A stretch of DNA of 5,301 nt from Planctomycetota bacterium (GTDB lineage: Bacteria > Planctomycetota > Phycisphaerae > WQYP01): contig JAJZEY010000340.1 of NCBI GenBank assembly GCA_021805585.1, positions 1 to 5,301 of the forward strand. Reading direction: 5' to 3'. The position numbers and the translations under genes were made by a program. Shown piece after piece: positions 1-5,117 of this stretch; the stretch's first letter is position 1, and each line of letters starts with the position of its first letter. Under the pieces are notes generated by a model that made no database searches, was not told the DNA's origin, and was given only the letters and a program-made list of their open reading frames with translations.

Positions 1-264
1 CGGATCCTTTTTCATGGCGTATGGCCCGGTTCGGTTGGGCAGCATGACGGCGGCGTCCTCAATCGGAATAATGTTGACCAATGCGTCCAGCACCTGCGTT
101 ACTGTAAGCAGTCCGGGGGTTAAGTTCAGAAATACCAATGCGCTATTGGGTCCGCGGCGCGTGGAATGCGGAAAATTTCCATCGGAAATCAATACCCGAC
201 TGGAATGGCCCGCCTGGCCAAGCGCATTTAGAATTTCCGGGTGAAGCAGTGGACCTTTAAGCAT
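1..264 (-). CDS. RbsD/FucU-family sugar pyranase/mutarotase, N-terminal part (cut by window edge)
   Basis: This is the first 88 codons of a minus-strand gene running off the left edge; the family is usually about 140 residues, so roughly the C-terminal third is missing. RbsD/FucU proteins are cytoplasmic ring-shaped oligomers that interconvert ring forms of sugars such as ribose or fucose. The protein starts MLKGPLLHPEIL, close to FucU. His20 in 'AGHSSRV' and Asp28 in 'ISDGNFP' sit at the spacing of the conserved catalytic His/Asp of the family. A hydrophobic segment then follows ('LLTVTQVLDALVNIIPIEDA', residues about 48-69), matching the oligomer core. The ATG at 264 is supported by an AGGAAGG ribosome site 9 nt upstream. 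The C-terminal active-site part cannot be seen, so ribose versus fucose specificity is undecided. Family assignment is firm; substrate is not. Confidence 0.85.
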   Translation of the reverse strand, partial: MLKGPLLHPEILNALGQAGHSSRVLISDGNFPHSTRRGPNSALVFLNLTPGLLTVTQVLDALVNIIPIEDAAVMLPNRTGPYAMKKDP

Positions 265-273
265 CGAAAAATT

Positions 274-280
274 CCTTCCT
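274..280 (-). promoter_or_regulatory. Shine-Dalgarno site of the RbsD/FucU gene
   Basis: AGGAAGG on the minus strand lies 9 nt before the ATG at 264. It fixes the start of this partial gene and argues against an upstream extension. Confidence 0.75.
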
Positions 281-293
281 GTTTTCTACGCGA

Positions 294-327
294 CAACGCT
301 TTTTTGCGTTGGTCAAAATGCCAACGC
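294..327 (-). promoter_or_regulatory. Two overlapping inverted repeats in the RbsD/FucU leader
   Basis: Read on the minus strand, GCGTTGG (312-306 on the plus numbering as its complement CCAACGC, 321-327 as the first arm) gives a perfect 7-bp stem with an 8-nt loop (306-327). The same central arm, CAACGC, also pairs perfectly over 6 bp with GCGTTG at 299-294 across an A6 loop (294-311). The two hairpins share the middle arm, so they cannot form together. The element lies 14 nt upstream of the AGGAAGG site. If transcription starts near 389 it is in the mRNA leader and could act as an attenuator-like switch; if it starts near 324 it would instead be an operator-like palindrome over the start site. 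The pairing is seen; any function is inferred. Confidence 0.5.
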
Positions 328-330
328 GGA

Positions 331-359
331 ATTTTATCATGGCCGCGCAAATCCGACAC
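331..359 (-). promoter_or_regulatory. Possible extended -10 promoter, proximal, for the RbsD/FucU gene
   Basis: On the minus strand TAAAAT (336-331) is preceded directly by TGA, the layout of an extended -10 element. A 17-bp spacer leads to GTGTCG (359-354), which matches the -35 consensus at only three of six positions. It would start transcription near 324, inside the inverted repeat. It is weaker than the candidate at 396-424. Confidence 0.3.
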
Positions 360-395
360 CGGCCGCCGCGCCACGCGATTCGGGAGGTGTGCCCG

Positions 396-424
396 TTTAT
401 ATCGGGAAGGGGAAATATTGCAAA
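396..424 (-). promoter_or_regulatory. Candidate sigma70-like promoter, distal, for the RbsD/FucU gene
   Basis: On the minus strand TTGCAA (424-419) and TATAAA (401-396) are separated by exactly 17 bp. They match the consensus at four of six and five of six positions. Transcription would begin near 389, giving a leader of about 125 nt that contains the overlapping hairpins. It lies about 100 bp past the stop of the DUF1844 gene, so the RbsD/FucU gene need not depend on read-through. Confidence 0.4.
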
Positions 425-517
425 GTTAAGTGGGGTGTCGGCGGGAAAGTTTTCCCCAAAAGTCATTTCCCGGCTTGCGACGACGACAAAGTGGGCCCGA
501 CGCGCGACACGAAGCCG

Positions 518-958
518 CTATGCGGACGGTTTCCGCTGCGCGGTCACAAAGGCCATGCGCATCTGATAAAGTGCTCCGCCAATCAGGTTTTCTTCCTCGG
601 CGGAAAGATTGCCTTTGCTTTTTTCCTGAATAATTCCCAGCAGGTCAATATACAGCCTTGCCAGATCCGGATCTCGGGCGCGGACTTTGCCGCTGCCATC
701 GGGCAACTGACCCAGCGCTATCAGAATCTGCGTGGCATATTGTTCAACAAGCAGGTCAAAGGATGCCGGCGGCAGGGTGCCGCGTGTCGGCTCGCCGGTT
801 GCGGGTTGGGCACCGCTGGCGGCTTTTTCCGCGGCTGCCGGAATATCACCGACTTTTTCCGCAAGTTGTTCTTTTTCTTTTTCGGCCTGTAATTTCCAGT
901 CATCGTTGACGTGAATTTCCGGCGCGGCTTTTGGGGAAGTGTCTGGTTGTTCGCTCAT
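518..958 (-). CDS. DUF1844 domain protein
   Basis: A 146-residue soluble protein of unknown function. The C-terminal part (residues about 65-138) matches my recollection of DUF1844: 'FDLLVEQYATQILIALGQLP', then 'LARLYIDLLGIIQEKSKGNL', an acidic 'SAEEENL' and 'ALYQMRMAFV'; it is predicted to be all helical. The N-terminus has a short conserved-looking motif, 'IHVNDDWKLQAEKEKEQLAEK' in outline (residues about 15-35), probably a charged helix, followed by an Ala/Pro/Gly-rich linker (about 40-64). No signal peptide or membrane segment is seen. An ATG 12 nt further upstream (970) is in frame, but the one at 958 has GGAG six nt before it, so I prefer 958. The gene is divergent from purB. DUF1844 is found in Planctomycetes, Acidobacteria and relatives, which helps place the organism; its role is not known to me. 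Confidence 0.82.
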   Translation of the reverse strand: MSEQPDTSPKAAPEIHVNDDWKLQAEKEKEQLAEKVGDIPAAAEKAASGAQPATGEPTRGTLPPASFDLLVEQYATQILIALGQLPDGSGKVRARDPDLARLYIDLLGIIQEKSKGNLSAEEENLIGGALYQMRMAFVTAQRKPSA

Positions 959-1093
959 GCGTTTCTCCATTCAAACGTTGTTGAACCTTTCTCGGCTGTG
1001 CTATCCATGTTACCATTTAAGAACGGTTGGCACACGTGCGGCAATGTCTGCCTCCTGCGGAGCCGATGCAAAACATTTTACCGGGTGTATGGA
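959..1093. promoter_or_regulatory. Divergent spacer between the DUF1844 gene and purB
   Basis: This 135-bp gap should hold promoters for both divergent genes, but nothing strong is visible. On the plus strand TTGAAC (981-986) and TATCCA (1002-1007) have only a 15-bp spacer. On the minus strand TAACAT (1016... near 1011) follows TGG in an extended -10 arrangement without a good -35. The GGAG used by the DUF1844 gene is at 965-968. Regulation, for example by a purine repressor, cannot be read from this sequence. Confidence 0.3.
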
Positions 1094-2533
1094 ATGGAAG
1101 AAATATCCTCTCAACTTGTCTATCAGAGTCCACTGGTCACACGCAACGCTTCGGCTGAAATGCTGGAAGTGTTTTCGCCCCAACGCAAATTTTCAACCTG
1201 GCGGCGAATCTGGCTGGCGCTGGCCGAGGCGCAGCAGCAATTGGGGCTGCCGATTACCGATGATCAGTTGAATCAGATGCGCGGGCATCTGGACGATGTG
1301 GACTTCGCCGAGGCGGCCCGACAGGAACAACGGCTGCGCCATGATGTCATGGCCCACCTGCACACTTTCGCCAAGGTTGCGCCCGCGGCCAAGGCGATCA
1401 TGCACCTTGGCGCAACATCCATGGACATTGTGGACAATACCGATGTGCTTCTGCTGCGCGACGCACTGGATATAACCGTCCGAAAGCTGGCCGCAGTCAT
1501 CGACCGCCTAGCGGTTTTCGCGGTGGCCAATCGGGACTTGCCGGTCCTTTCATACACCCATATTCAACCGGCGCAACCCAGCACGCTGGGCAAGCGTGCG
1601 GTGCTGTGGTGTTACGATTTTGTGCTGGCTCTGGCGGATATGGAACTGCGGCTGCAAACGCTTATGCTTCGTGGCATTAAAGGCACCACCGGCACGCAGG
1701 CCTCATTTGTTGAACTCTTCGGCGGCGACCATGAAAAAGTGCGGCGGCTGGAATTCGCCGTGGCCGAAAAACTCGGATTCAAACGGGTTCACCCCGTTTC
1801 CGGTCAAACCTATTCACGCATTGTGGATGTGCAAATTATCGCTTCCCTGGCGGCGGTGGGCGCTGCGGCCCACAAAATGGCCCAGGATATTCGCCTGCTT
1901 TCTGCCTTTAAGGAAGTCGATGAACCGTTTGATGAGGAACAGGTGGGATCCTCCGCCATGGCCTATAAACGTAACCCGGTTTTGTGCGAACGGGTGACCG
2001 GGCTGGCCCGCTGGCTGATGGGTATTGTCACCCAGCCGCTGTTTACCGCCGCCCAGCAGATGTTTGAACGCACGCTGGACGATTCATCCAACAAGCGGCT
2101 GTCTGTGCCGGAGGCCTTTCTGACCACGGACGCCATTCTGGATATTCTGTTCAAGGTTTCCGGCGGGCTGGTGGTGAATCGCAGCGTGATTGAACAGCGT
2201 CTGAATGCGGAGCTGCCTTTTATGGCCACCGAAAATGTGCTGATGGCCGCGGTAAAGGCCGGCGGCGACCGGCAGGATTTGCATGAACGTATCCGTCGGC
2301 ATTCCATGGCCGCGGCACTGCAAGTCAAGGAGCTGGGCAAGCCGAACGATCTGATGGAACGCTTGCGCGGCGACGCTGCATTTTCCGGCGTGGATTTAAG
2401 CCACGTGGTCGATGCGCGCTTGTATATTGGTCGATCGCCACAACAGGTGGATGAATTTGTACACCAGATTGTCGAACCAATTCGCCAGCGCTATCAGGGC
2501 AAGCTTGAACGCAAGGTGACGATTAAAGTTTAA
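1094..2533 (+). CDS. purB: Adenylosuccinate lyase (PurB), animal-like subtype
   Basis: A 479-residue cytoplasmic enzyme of the fumarase/aspartase superfamily. It removes fumarate from SAICAR and from adenylosuccinate in purine synthesis. Seen in order: N-terminal 'YQSPLVTRNAS' (10-20); 'RHDVMAHLH' (82-90); 'GATSMDIVDNTD' (106-117); 'THIQPAQPSTLGKR' with the catalytic His156 (155-168); 'GTTGTQASF' (197-205); 'GQTYSR' (237-242); and the signature loop 'GSSAMAYKRNP' (285-295) with the serine pair 286/287. Later blocks 'FERTLDDSSNKR' and 'ELPFMATENV' follow human ADSL almost block by block. An open frame continues upstream to 911, but it overlaps the divergent gene and lacks family similarity; ATG 1094 gives the expected N-terminus. 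The ribosome site there is weak. The usual Pro of the signature loop is Ala290. Assignment is near certain; the phylogenetic affinity is from recalled sequences. Confidence 0.96.
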   Translation: MEEISSQLVYQSPLVTRNASAEMLEVFSPQRKFSTWRRIWLALAEAQQQLGLPITDDQLNQMRGHLDDVDFAEAARQEQRLRHDVMAHLHTFAKVAPAAKAIMHLGATSMDIVDNTDVLLLRDALDITVRKLAAVIDRLAVFAVANRDLPVLSYTHIQPAQPSTLGKRAVLWCYDFVLALADMELRLQTLMLRGIKGTTGTQASFVELFGGDHEKVRRLEFAVAEKLGFKRVHPVSGQTYSRIVDVQIIASLAAVGAAAHKMAQDIRLLSAFKEVDEPFDEEQVGSSAMAYKRNPVLCERVTGLARWLMGIVTQPLFTAAQQMFERTLDDSSNKRLSVPEAFLTTDAILDILFKVSGGLVVNRSVIEQRLNAELPFMATENVLMAAVKAGGDRQDLHERIRRHSMAAALQVKELGKPNDLMERLRGDAAFSGVDLSHVVDARLYIGRSPQQVDEFVHQIVEPIRQRYQGKLERKVTIKV

Positions 2534-2558
2534 TCAACGGATGCCCCGATCCATAAAC

Positions 2559-2593
2559 CCGCCGCAAAACCATCGGCCGGGCAATGGTGGCGG
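2559..2593. terminator. Imperfect inverted repeat between convergent purB and the SprT-like gene
   Basis: CCGCC (2559-2563) pairs with GGCGG (2589-2593), and CCAT (2570-2573) with ATGG (2584-2587), around a 10-nt GC-rich loop and an uneven internal bulge. It occupies the 65-bp gap between two converging genes, where a bidirectional terminator is expected. There is no T tail on either strand, so intrinsic termination is doubtful. Confidence 0.25.
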
Positions 2594-2598
2594 CCGTG

Positions 2599-3453
2599 TC
2601 AGGGGGCTTTCGCCCCGACGGCTCGCATACATTGCAGCGGAACATAAAATTTCAAATAGCGGCCGCCATCGGTGTAAAGCCGTCCATTCGGGCTAATCAC
2701 CAGCACGGTGGCGCGGCTGGCAATGCGGTTCACGCGGCCGCGATGGGTCATTCCCGCGCAGTCAAATTCCACCATGCTGCCCACATGAATCGCGTGATCA
2801 ATGGCCGCGCGTTGGCGCGGTGTAACCAGGTTATGCCGTGATTCGGTATGGCCGAAGATATTGGCAATTAACATTTTAAATTGGGGCTTTGCGCAGCTGG
2901 ATTCGCCACAGGCCAGCAATTCAAGCAGATGAATTATTTCATGTTCCATAATTCGCTGCAAAGCGCTCATGCGGTCCGGGCAGTGCATCCCGCCCACGCT
3001 GACCGATTCCGCCGGATCACGAAAATTGGTAAACAGCAGGTGTCCGGAAATCGCTATTTCAAATTCCGGTCGGGAGATGCCCGGCTTGTTCCGGCGGCGG
3101 CGCGTGATGGTTTTGCCGCCGGCGCTGGTCATGGTGGGGGAAAGCCGGAAAATAATGGGCATATCTGATTTTTCCGCCACGGTTTGCTGCATCCAGCGAT
3201 GAAAAAAAATGGCGTCATACATCCCGAAAATAAACCGCAGATCCTCCGGCGGCAAAGACGTAAAATTCGGATGGGTGTAATGGCTTGAAACGGCGGCAAG
3301 CATCTGGCGGATCAGCCCGGTTTTGGCTGCAATGTCCGCAGGCGTAAACCGCAGCAGCAATGGATCGGCCGGCCGAATCTCAGCCGGTGCCGGCGCGATA
3401 TTGGCTGGCGGTGGGCCTGCCGCGGTTGAAAAAAGTTCAGGTTGCGTGCTCAT
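2599..3453 (-). CDS. SprT-like putative zinc metalloprotein with C-terminal barrel-like domain
   Basis: A 284-residue protein with no signal peptide or membrane segment, so probably cytoplasmic. Residues 1-30 are Pro/Ala-rich and likely disordered. A SprT-like core seems to span about 42-210: 'FGMYDAIFFHRWM' (76-88), 'RLSPTMTSAGGKT' (103-115), a strand-like 'EFEIAISGHLLF' (130-141), the zinc-binding helix 'MEHEIIHLLE' with HExxH at 171-175, then 'KPQFKMLIANIFGHT' (189-203). SprT/Spartan proteases usually have HGxxF as the third-ligand motif; here the aligned residues are Ala188-Lys189, with Cys187 beside them. Residues about 222-277 ('VEFDCAGMTHRGRVNRI', 'RATVLVI', 'RYLKFYVPL') look like a small beta barrel, perhaps nucleic-acid or protein binding. 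Last gene of the mnmA operon, 42 bp after the YheU-like gene; a GGA lies about 9 nt before the ATG. Protease activity is not established. It could instead be a related HExxH family. Confidence 0.65.
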   Translation of the reverse strand: MSTQPELFSTAAGPPPANIAPAPAEIRPADPLLLRFTPADIAAKTGLIRQMLAAVSSHYTHPNFTSLPPEDLRFIFGMYDAIFFHRWMQQTVAEKSDMPIIFRLSPTMTSAGGKTITRRRRNKPGISRPEFEIAISGHLLFTNFRDPAESVSVGGMHCPDRMSALQRIMEHEIIHLLELLACGESSCAKPQFKMLIANIFGHTESRHNLVTPRQRAAIDHAIHVGSMVEFDCAGMTHRGRVNRIASRATVLVISPNGRLYTDGGRYLKFYVPLQCMRAVGAKAP

Positions 3454-3495
3454 GCGATCGGTTCCGGTTCGGTAAGCTTGCCAGCGCGTAAGGCG

Positions 3496-3774
3496 TCAGT
3501 CATCTGGTTGGGTGGGGGCTGGTTCATCCTCTATGTCCCGCGGACCGGCACTGCCGATGCGTTGGGCGGCTTGCGCGGTAAAAATGCCGCAAGTTTCTTC
3601 GGCCTGGTCAAACATGATCACGACCTTGCCGGATCGCAACTGGGTCATAATATCATGCACCATTTCTGACAGCGGCGTTTCCCGATGGCCATGAACCGCT
3701 CCCTGTCGGGTGACATAGTCTTCAATAATGGACTCAAGCGTGTCCGGGCGTAATTCTTCATAAGGAATGATCAT
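3496..3774 (-). CDS. UPF0270 (YheU-like) small protein
   Basis: A 92-residue protein whose first 66 residues follow E. coli YheU: 'MIIPYEELRPDTLESIIEDY' against the E. coli 'IPWQDLSPETLENLIESF' pattern, then 'TRQGAVHG' (22-29), 'ETPLSEMVHDIMTQLRSGK' (32-50) and 'VVIMFDQAEETCGIF' (51-65). E. coli YheU has about 72 residues; this one adds an acidic Pro-rich tail ending 'EDEPAPTQPDD'. The family has no known catalytic residues and no settled function that I know of. Its ATG overlaps the mnmA stop as ATGA, with AGG about 8 nt upstream inside mnmA, so translation is probably coupled. The next gene begins 42 bp downstream. It has no signal peptide. UPF0270 is best known from Gammaproteobacteria, so its place here, after mnmA, is informative. 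Family assignment is good; role unknown. Confidence 0.82.
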   Translation of the reverse strand: MIIPYEELRPDTLESIIEDYVTRQGAVHGHRETPLSEMVHDIMTQLRSGKVVIMFDQAEETCGIFTAQAAQRIGSAGPRDIEDEPAPTQPDD

Positions 3775-5015
3775 GATGTACCTGTATCCTGTGCCATAAT
3801 CGGCCGGTCCGCGAAGCTTGGGCCACAGCTATCGGACAAAGTTTCGGCATGGGGAACAGGATCATCGGTTACCGCGTCAATCCATCCGCCGCCTAAAAGC
3901 CGCTGGCCATCATAGCAGACCACGGCCTGCCCCGGAGTAATGGCGGCAATCGGGGAATCAAATTCCACCAGCAATTCATTGGCACTGTTGATGACAGCGG
4001 TGGCGGGGGCCGGAGGTGAGTTATAGCGCACCTTGGCCGTAACCCGGATGGGGCCTTGTGGCCACTTCGCCAGCCAGTTAACTTCCCTGGCCAATAAAGC
4101 GCGATGCAGCAACCCTTCGCGCGGGCCGACGCGCACCGTGTTGGTGCTGGCGTCTATGCCCGTTACGTAAATCGGATAACCGAAGGCCACCCCCACGCCG
4201 CGACGCTGGCCAAGTGTGAAATTCTGATGGCCGGCGTGGCGTCCGACAACTTGTCCCGCGGCATCCACAAGATGACCGGGCTTAAGGGTCTGCGGAGAAC
4301 GCTTTTGCAGAAGGTTTATGTAATTGTTATCTGGAACAAAACAGATTTCCTGGGAGTCGGGTTTGTCATGCACAGGCAGGCCCAGGTCGCGGGCCATCGC
4401 GCGAACTTCTGATTTTGGAAAATCGCCAACCGGCAGCAACATGCGGGAGATTTCCTCCGGCGGGACACCAAAAAGAACATAGCTCTGGTCTTTCGCGGTG
4501 TCGATACCGCGCCATAATTCAACCCCGCCATCGGCCGCGCGATGAATTCGGGCGTAATGGCCCGTGGCTACAAAATCGGCACCCATGGCACGGGCATAAC
4601 GGGCCAGTTTGCCGAATTTCAGGTATTCGTTGCAGCGGACACAAGGGTTGGGCGTTCGGCCACGGTTGTATTCACCCACAAAATAGTCAATGATACCGCC
4701 AAAATCCCGCTGAAAATTCAGGGCATAAAATGGAATGTCCAATAACCCGGCCACATAGCGCGCATCGGCGGCATCTCCGGTGGAACAACAGCCCTGATGG
4801 TGTGGTTTAATCCCGTCGGCCATTGCGGCCCTGGTCGATGGCTTAAGAGGGGCACAGGCGACGGGCGTATCGTCATCGGCACCCGCCGGATCGTTGCCAA
4901 GGCGCATAAATACGCCCACGCAGTTGTAGCCCTGCTTTTTCAGCAGCGCCGCCGCCACAGAGCTGTCCACTCCGCCGGACATGGCTATGACCACTGTTTT
5001 CCCGTTTGCGGGCAC
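3771..5015 (-). CDS. mnmA: tRNA-specific 2-thiouridylase MnmA
   Basis: A 414-residue cytoplasmic enzyme that uses ATP and a relayed sulfur to make 2-thiouridine at wobble U34 of Lys, Glu and Gln tRNAs. Seen: PP-loop 'SGGVDSS' (13-19); 'QGCCSTGDAADAR' (74-86); 'GRTPNPCVRCN' (119-129), where Cys128 is the E. coli Cys102 equivalent and Cys125 makes a CxxC; 'ATGHYAR' (150-156); 'DSQEICFVPD' (220-229) with the second active Cys225; 'TLGQRRGVGV' (267-276); and C-terminal 'LLGGGWID' (373-380). E. coli MnmA is about 370 residues; the excess is an insert at about 40-72 and a 34-residue tail. The start is GTG at 5015, fixed by GGAGG 7 nt upstream. First gene of the operon with the YheU-like and SprT-like genes. 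The CxxC plus Cys225 could bind a 4Fe-4S cluster, as reported for some U34 thiolases; that is inference. Function is very secure. Confidence 0.96.
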   Translation of the reverse strand: MPANGKTVVIAMSGGVDSSVAAALLKKQGYNCVGVFMRLGNDPAGADDDTPVACAPLKPSTRAAMADGIKPHHQGCCSTGDAADARYVAGLLDIPFYALNFQRDFGGIIDYFVGEYNRGRTPNPCVRCNEYLKFGKLARYARAMGADFVATGHYARIHRAADGGVELWRGIDTAKDQSYVLFGVPPEEISRMLLPVGDFPKSEVRAMARDLGLPVHDKPDSQEICFVPDNNYINLLQKRSPQTLKPGHLVDAAGQVVGRHAGHQNFTLGQRRGVGVAFGYPIYVTGIDASTNTVRVGPREGLLHRALLAREVNWLAKWPQGPIRVTAKVRYNSPPAPATAVINSANELLVEFDSPIAAITPGQAVVCYDGQRLLGGGWIDAVTDDPVPHAETLSDSCGPSFADRPIMAQDTGTS

Positions 5016-5022
5016 TTGAAAA

Positions 5023-5027
5023 CCTCC
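5023..5027 (-). promoter_or_regulatory. Shine-Dalgarno site of mnmA
   Basis: GGAGG on the minus strand is 7 nt before the GTG at 5015. It decides a non-ATG start: a longer frame to 5067 exists in another phase only, and this site fits the MPANGKTVVIAMSGG start well. Confidence 0.85.
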
Positions 5028-5037
5028 GTAGGTTTTG

Positions 5038-5066
5038 TGCCAACGGGAAATCGTTCACCGCTGGCA
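5038..5066 (-). promoter_or_regulatory. Hairpin in the mnmA 5' leader
   Basis: On the minus strand TGCCAGCGG (5066-5058) pairs with CCGTTGGCA (5046-5038) over 9 bp with one G-U, closing an 11-nt loop. It lies about 11 nt ahead of the GGAGG site and downstream of the predicted transcription start, so it would be in the mRNA. It could tune translation or mRNA stability. No T run follows, so it is not a terminator. Confidence 0.45.
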
Positions 5067-5085
5067 TCCAAAAAAAACCTGCCGG

Positions 5086-5114
5086 ATTATAACGTTTTGT
5101 TCGCTATGTTTCAC
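5086..5114 (-). promoter_or_regulatory. Sigma70-like promoter of the mnmA operon
   Basis: A perfect TATAAT (5091-5086) is 17 bp from GTGAAA (5114-5109), which matches the -35 consensus at four of six positions. Transcription would start near 5079, giving a leader of about 64 nt that begins with a T8 run (5077-5070) and then the hairpin. It sits just after the stop codon at 5118 of the probable upstream coding remnant. Confidence 0.65.
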
Positions 5115-5117
5115 GAA

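Larger units (their letters stand above)
265..517. other. Intergenic region between the RbsD/FucU and DUF1844 genes
   Basis: This 253-bp stretch holds the promoter candidates and hairpins listed separately. It also has a 14-bp palindrome-like repeat at 443-456 (GGGAAA, 2 nt, TTTCCC) with further copies of the half sites at 410-415 (GGGAAA) and 466-471 (TTTCCC). No T-tailed terminator follows the DUF1844 stop. A 69-residue frame on the minus strand crosses the region (257-466), but it reads through the hairpins and overlaps the well-supported start at 264, so I do not call it a gene. Confidence 0.5.

Noticed and set aside
257..466. 69-residue minus-strand frame between the RbsD/FucU and DUF1844 genes
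   Set aside because: It covers the leader hairpins and overlaps the start of the RbsD/FucU gene in another phase; the protein has no recognisable domain and no clear ribosome site.
389..892. 167-residue plus-strand frame
   Set aside because: Mostly antisense to the DUF1844 gene; its composition is that of a shadow frame, with runs such as a Phe-rich end caused by the Lys/Glu-rich region on the other strand.
911..1093. 61-residue N-terminal extension of the purB frame
   Set aside because: It overlaps the divergent DUF1844 gene and its ribosome site, has no similarity to PurB N-termini, and the frame from 1094 already begins as the family does.
1963..2340. 125-residue minus-strand frame inside purB
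   Set aside because: Antisense shadow of a strongly supported gene; Ser/Arg-rich and without recognisable motifs.
2603..2616. GGGGC-TTTC-GCCCC hairpin as a purB terminator
   Set aside because: The stem is only 5 bp, lies inside the last codons of the SprT-like gene and has no T run after it.
5070..5077. T8 run (minus strand) as the terminator of the gene upstream of mnmA
   Set aside because: No stable GC-rich hairpin precedes the run, and it falls immediately downstream of the TATAAT box, so it is more likely the start of the mnmA transcript.
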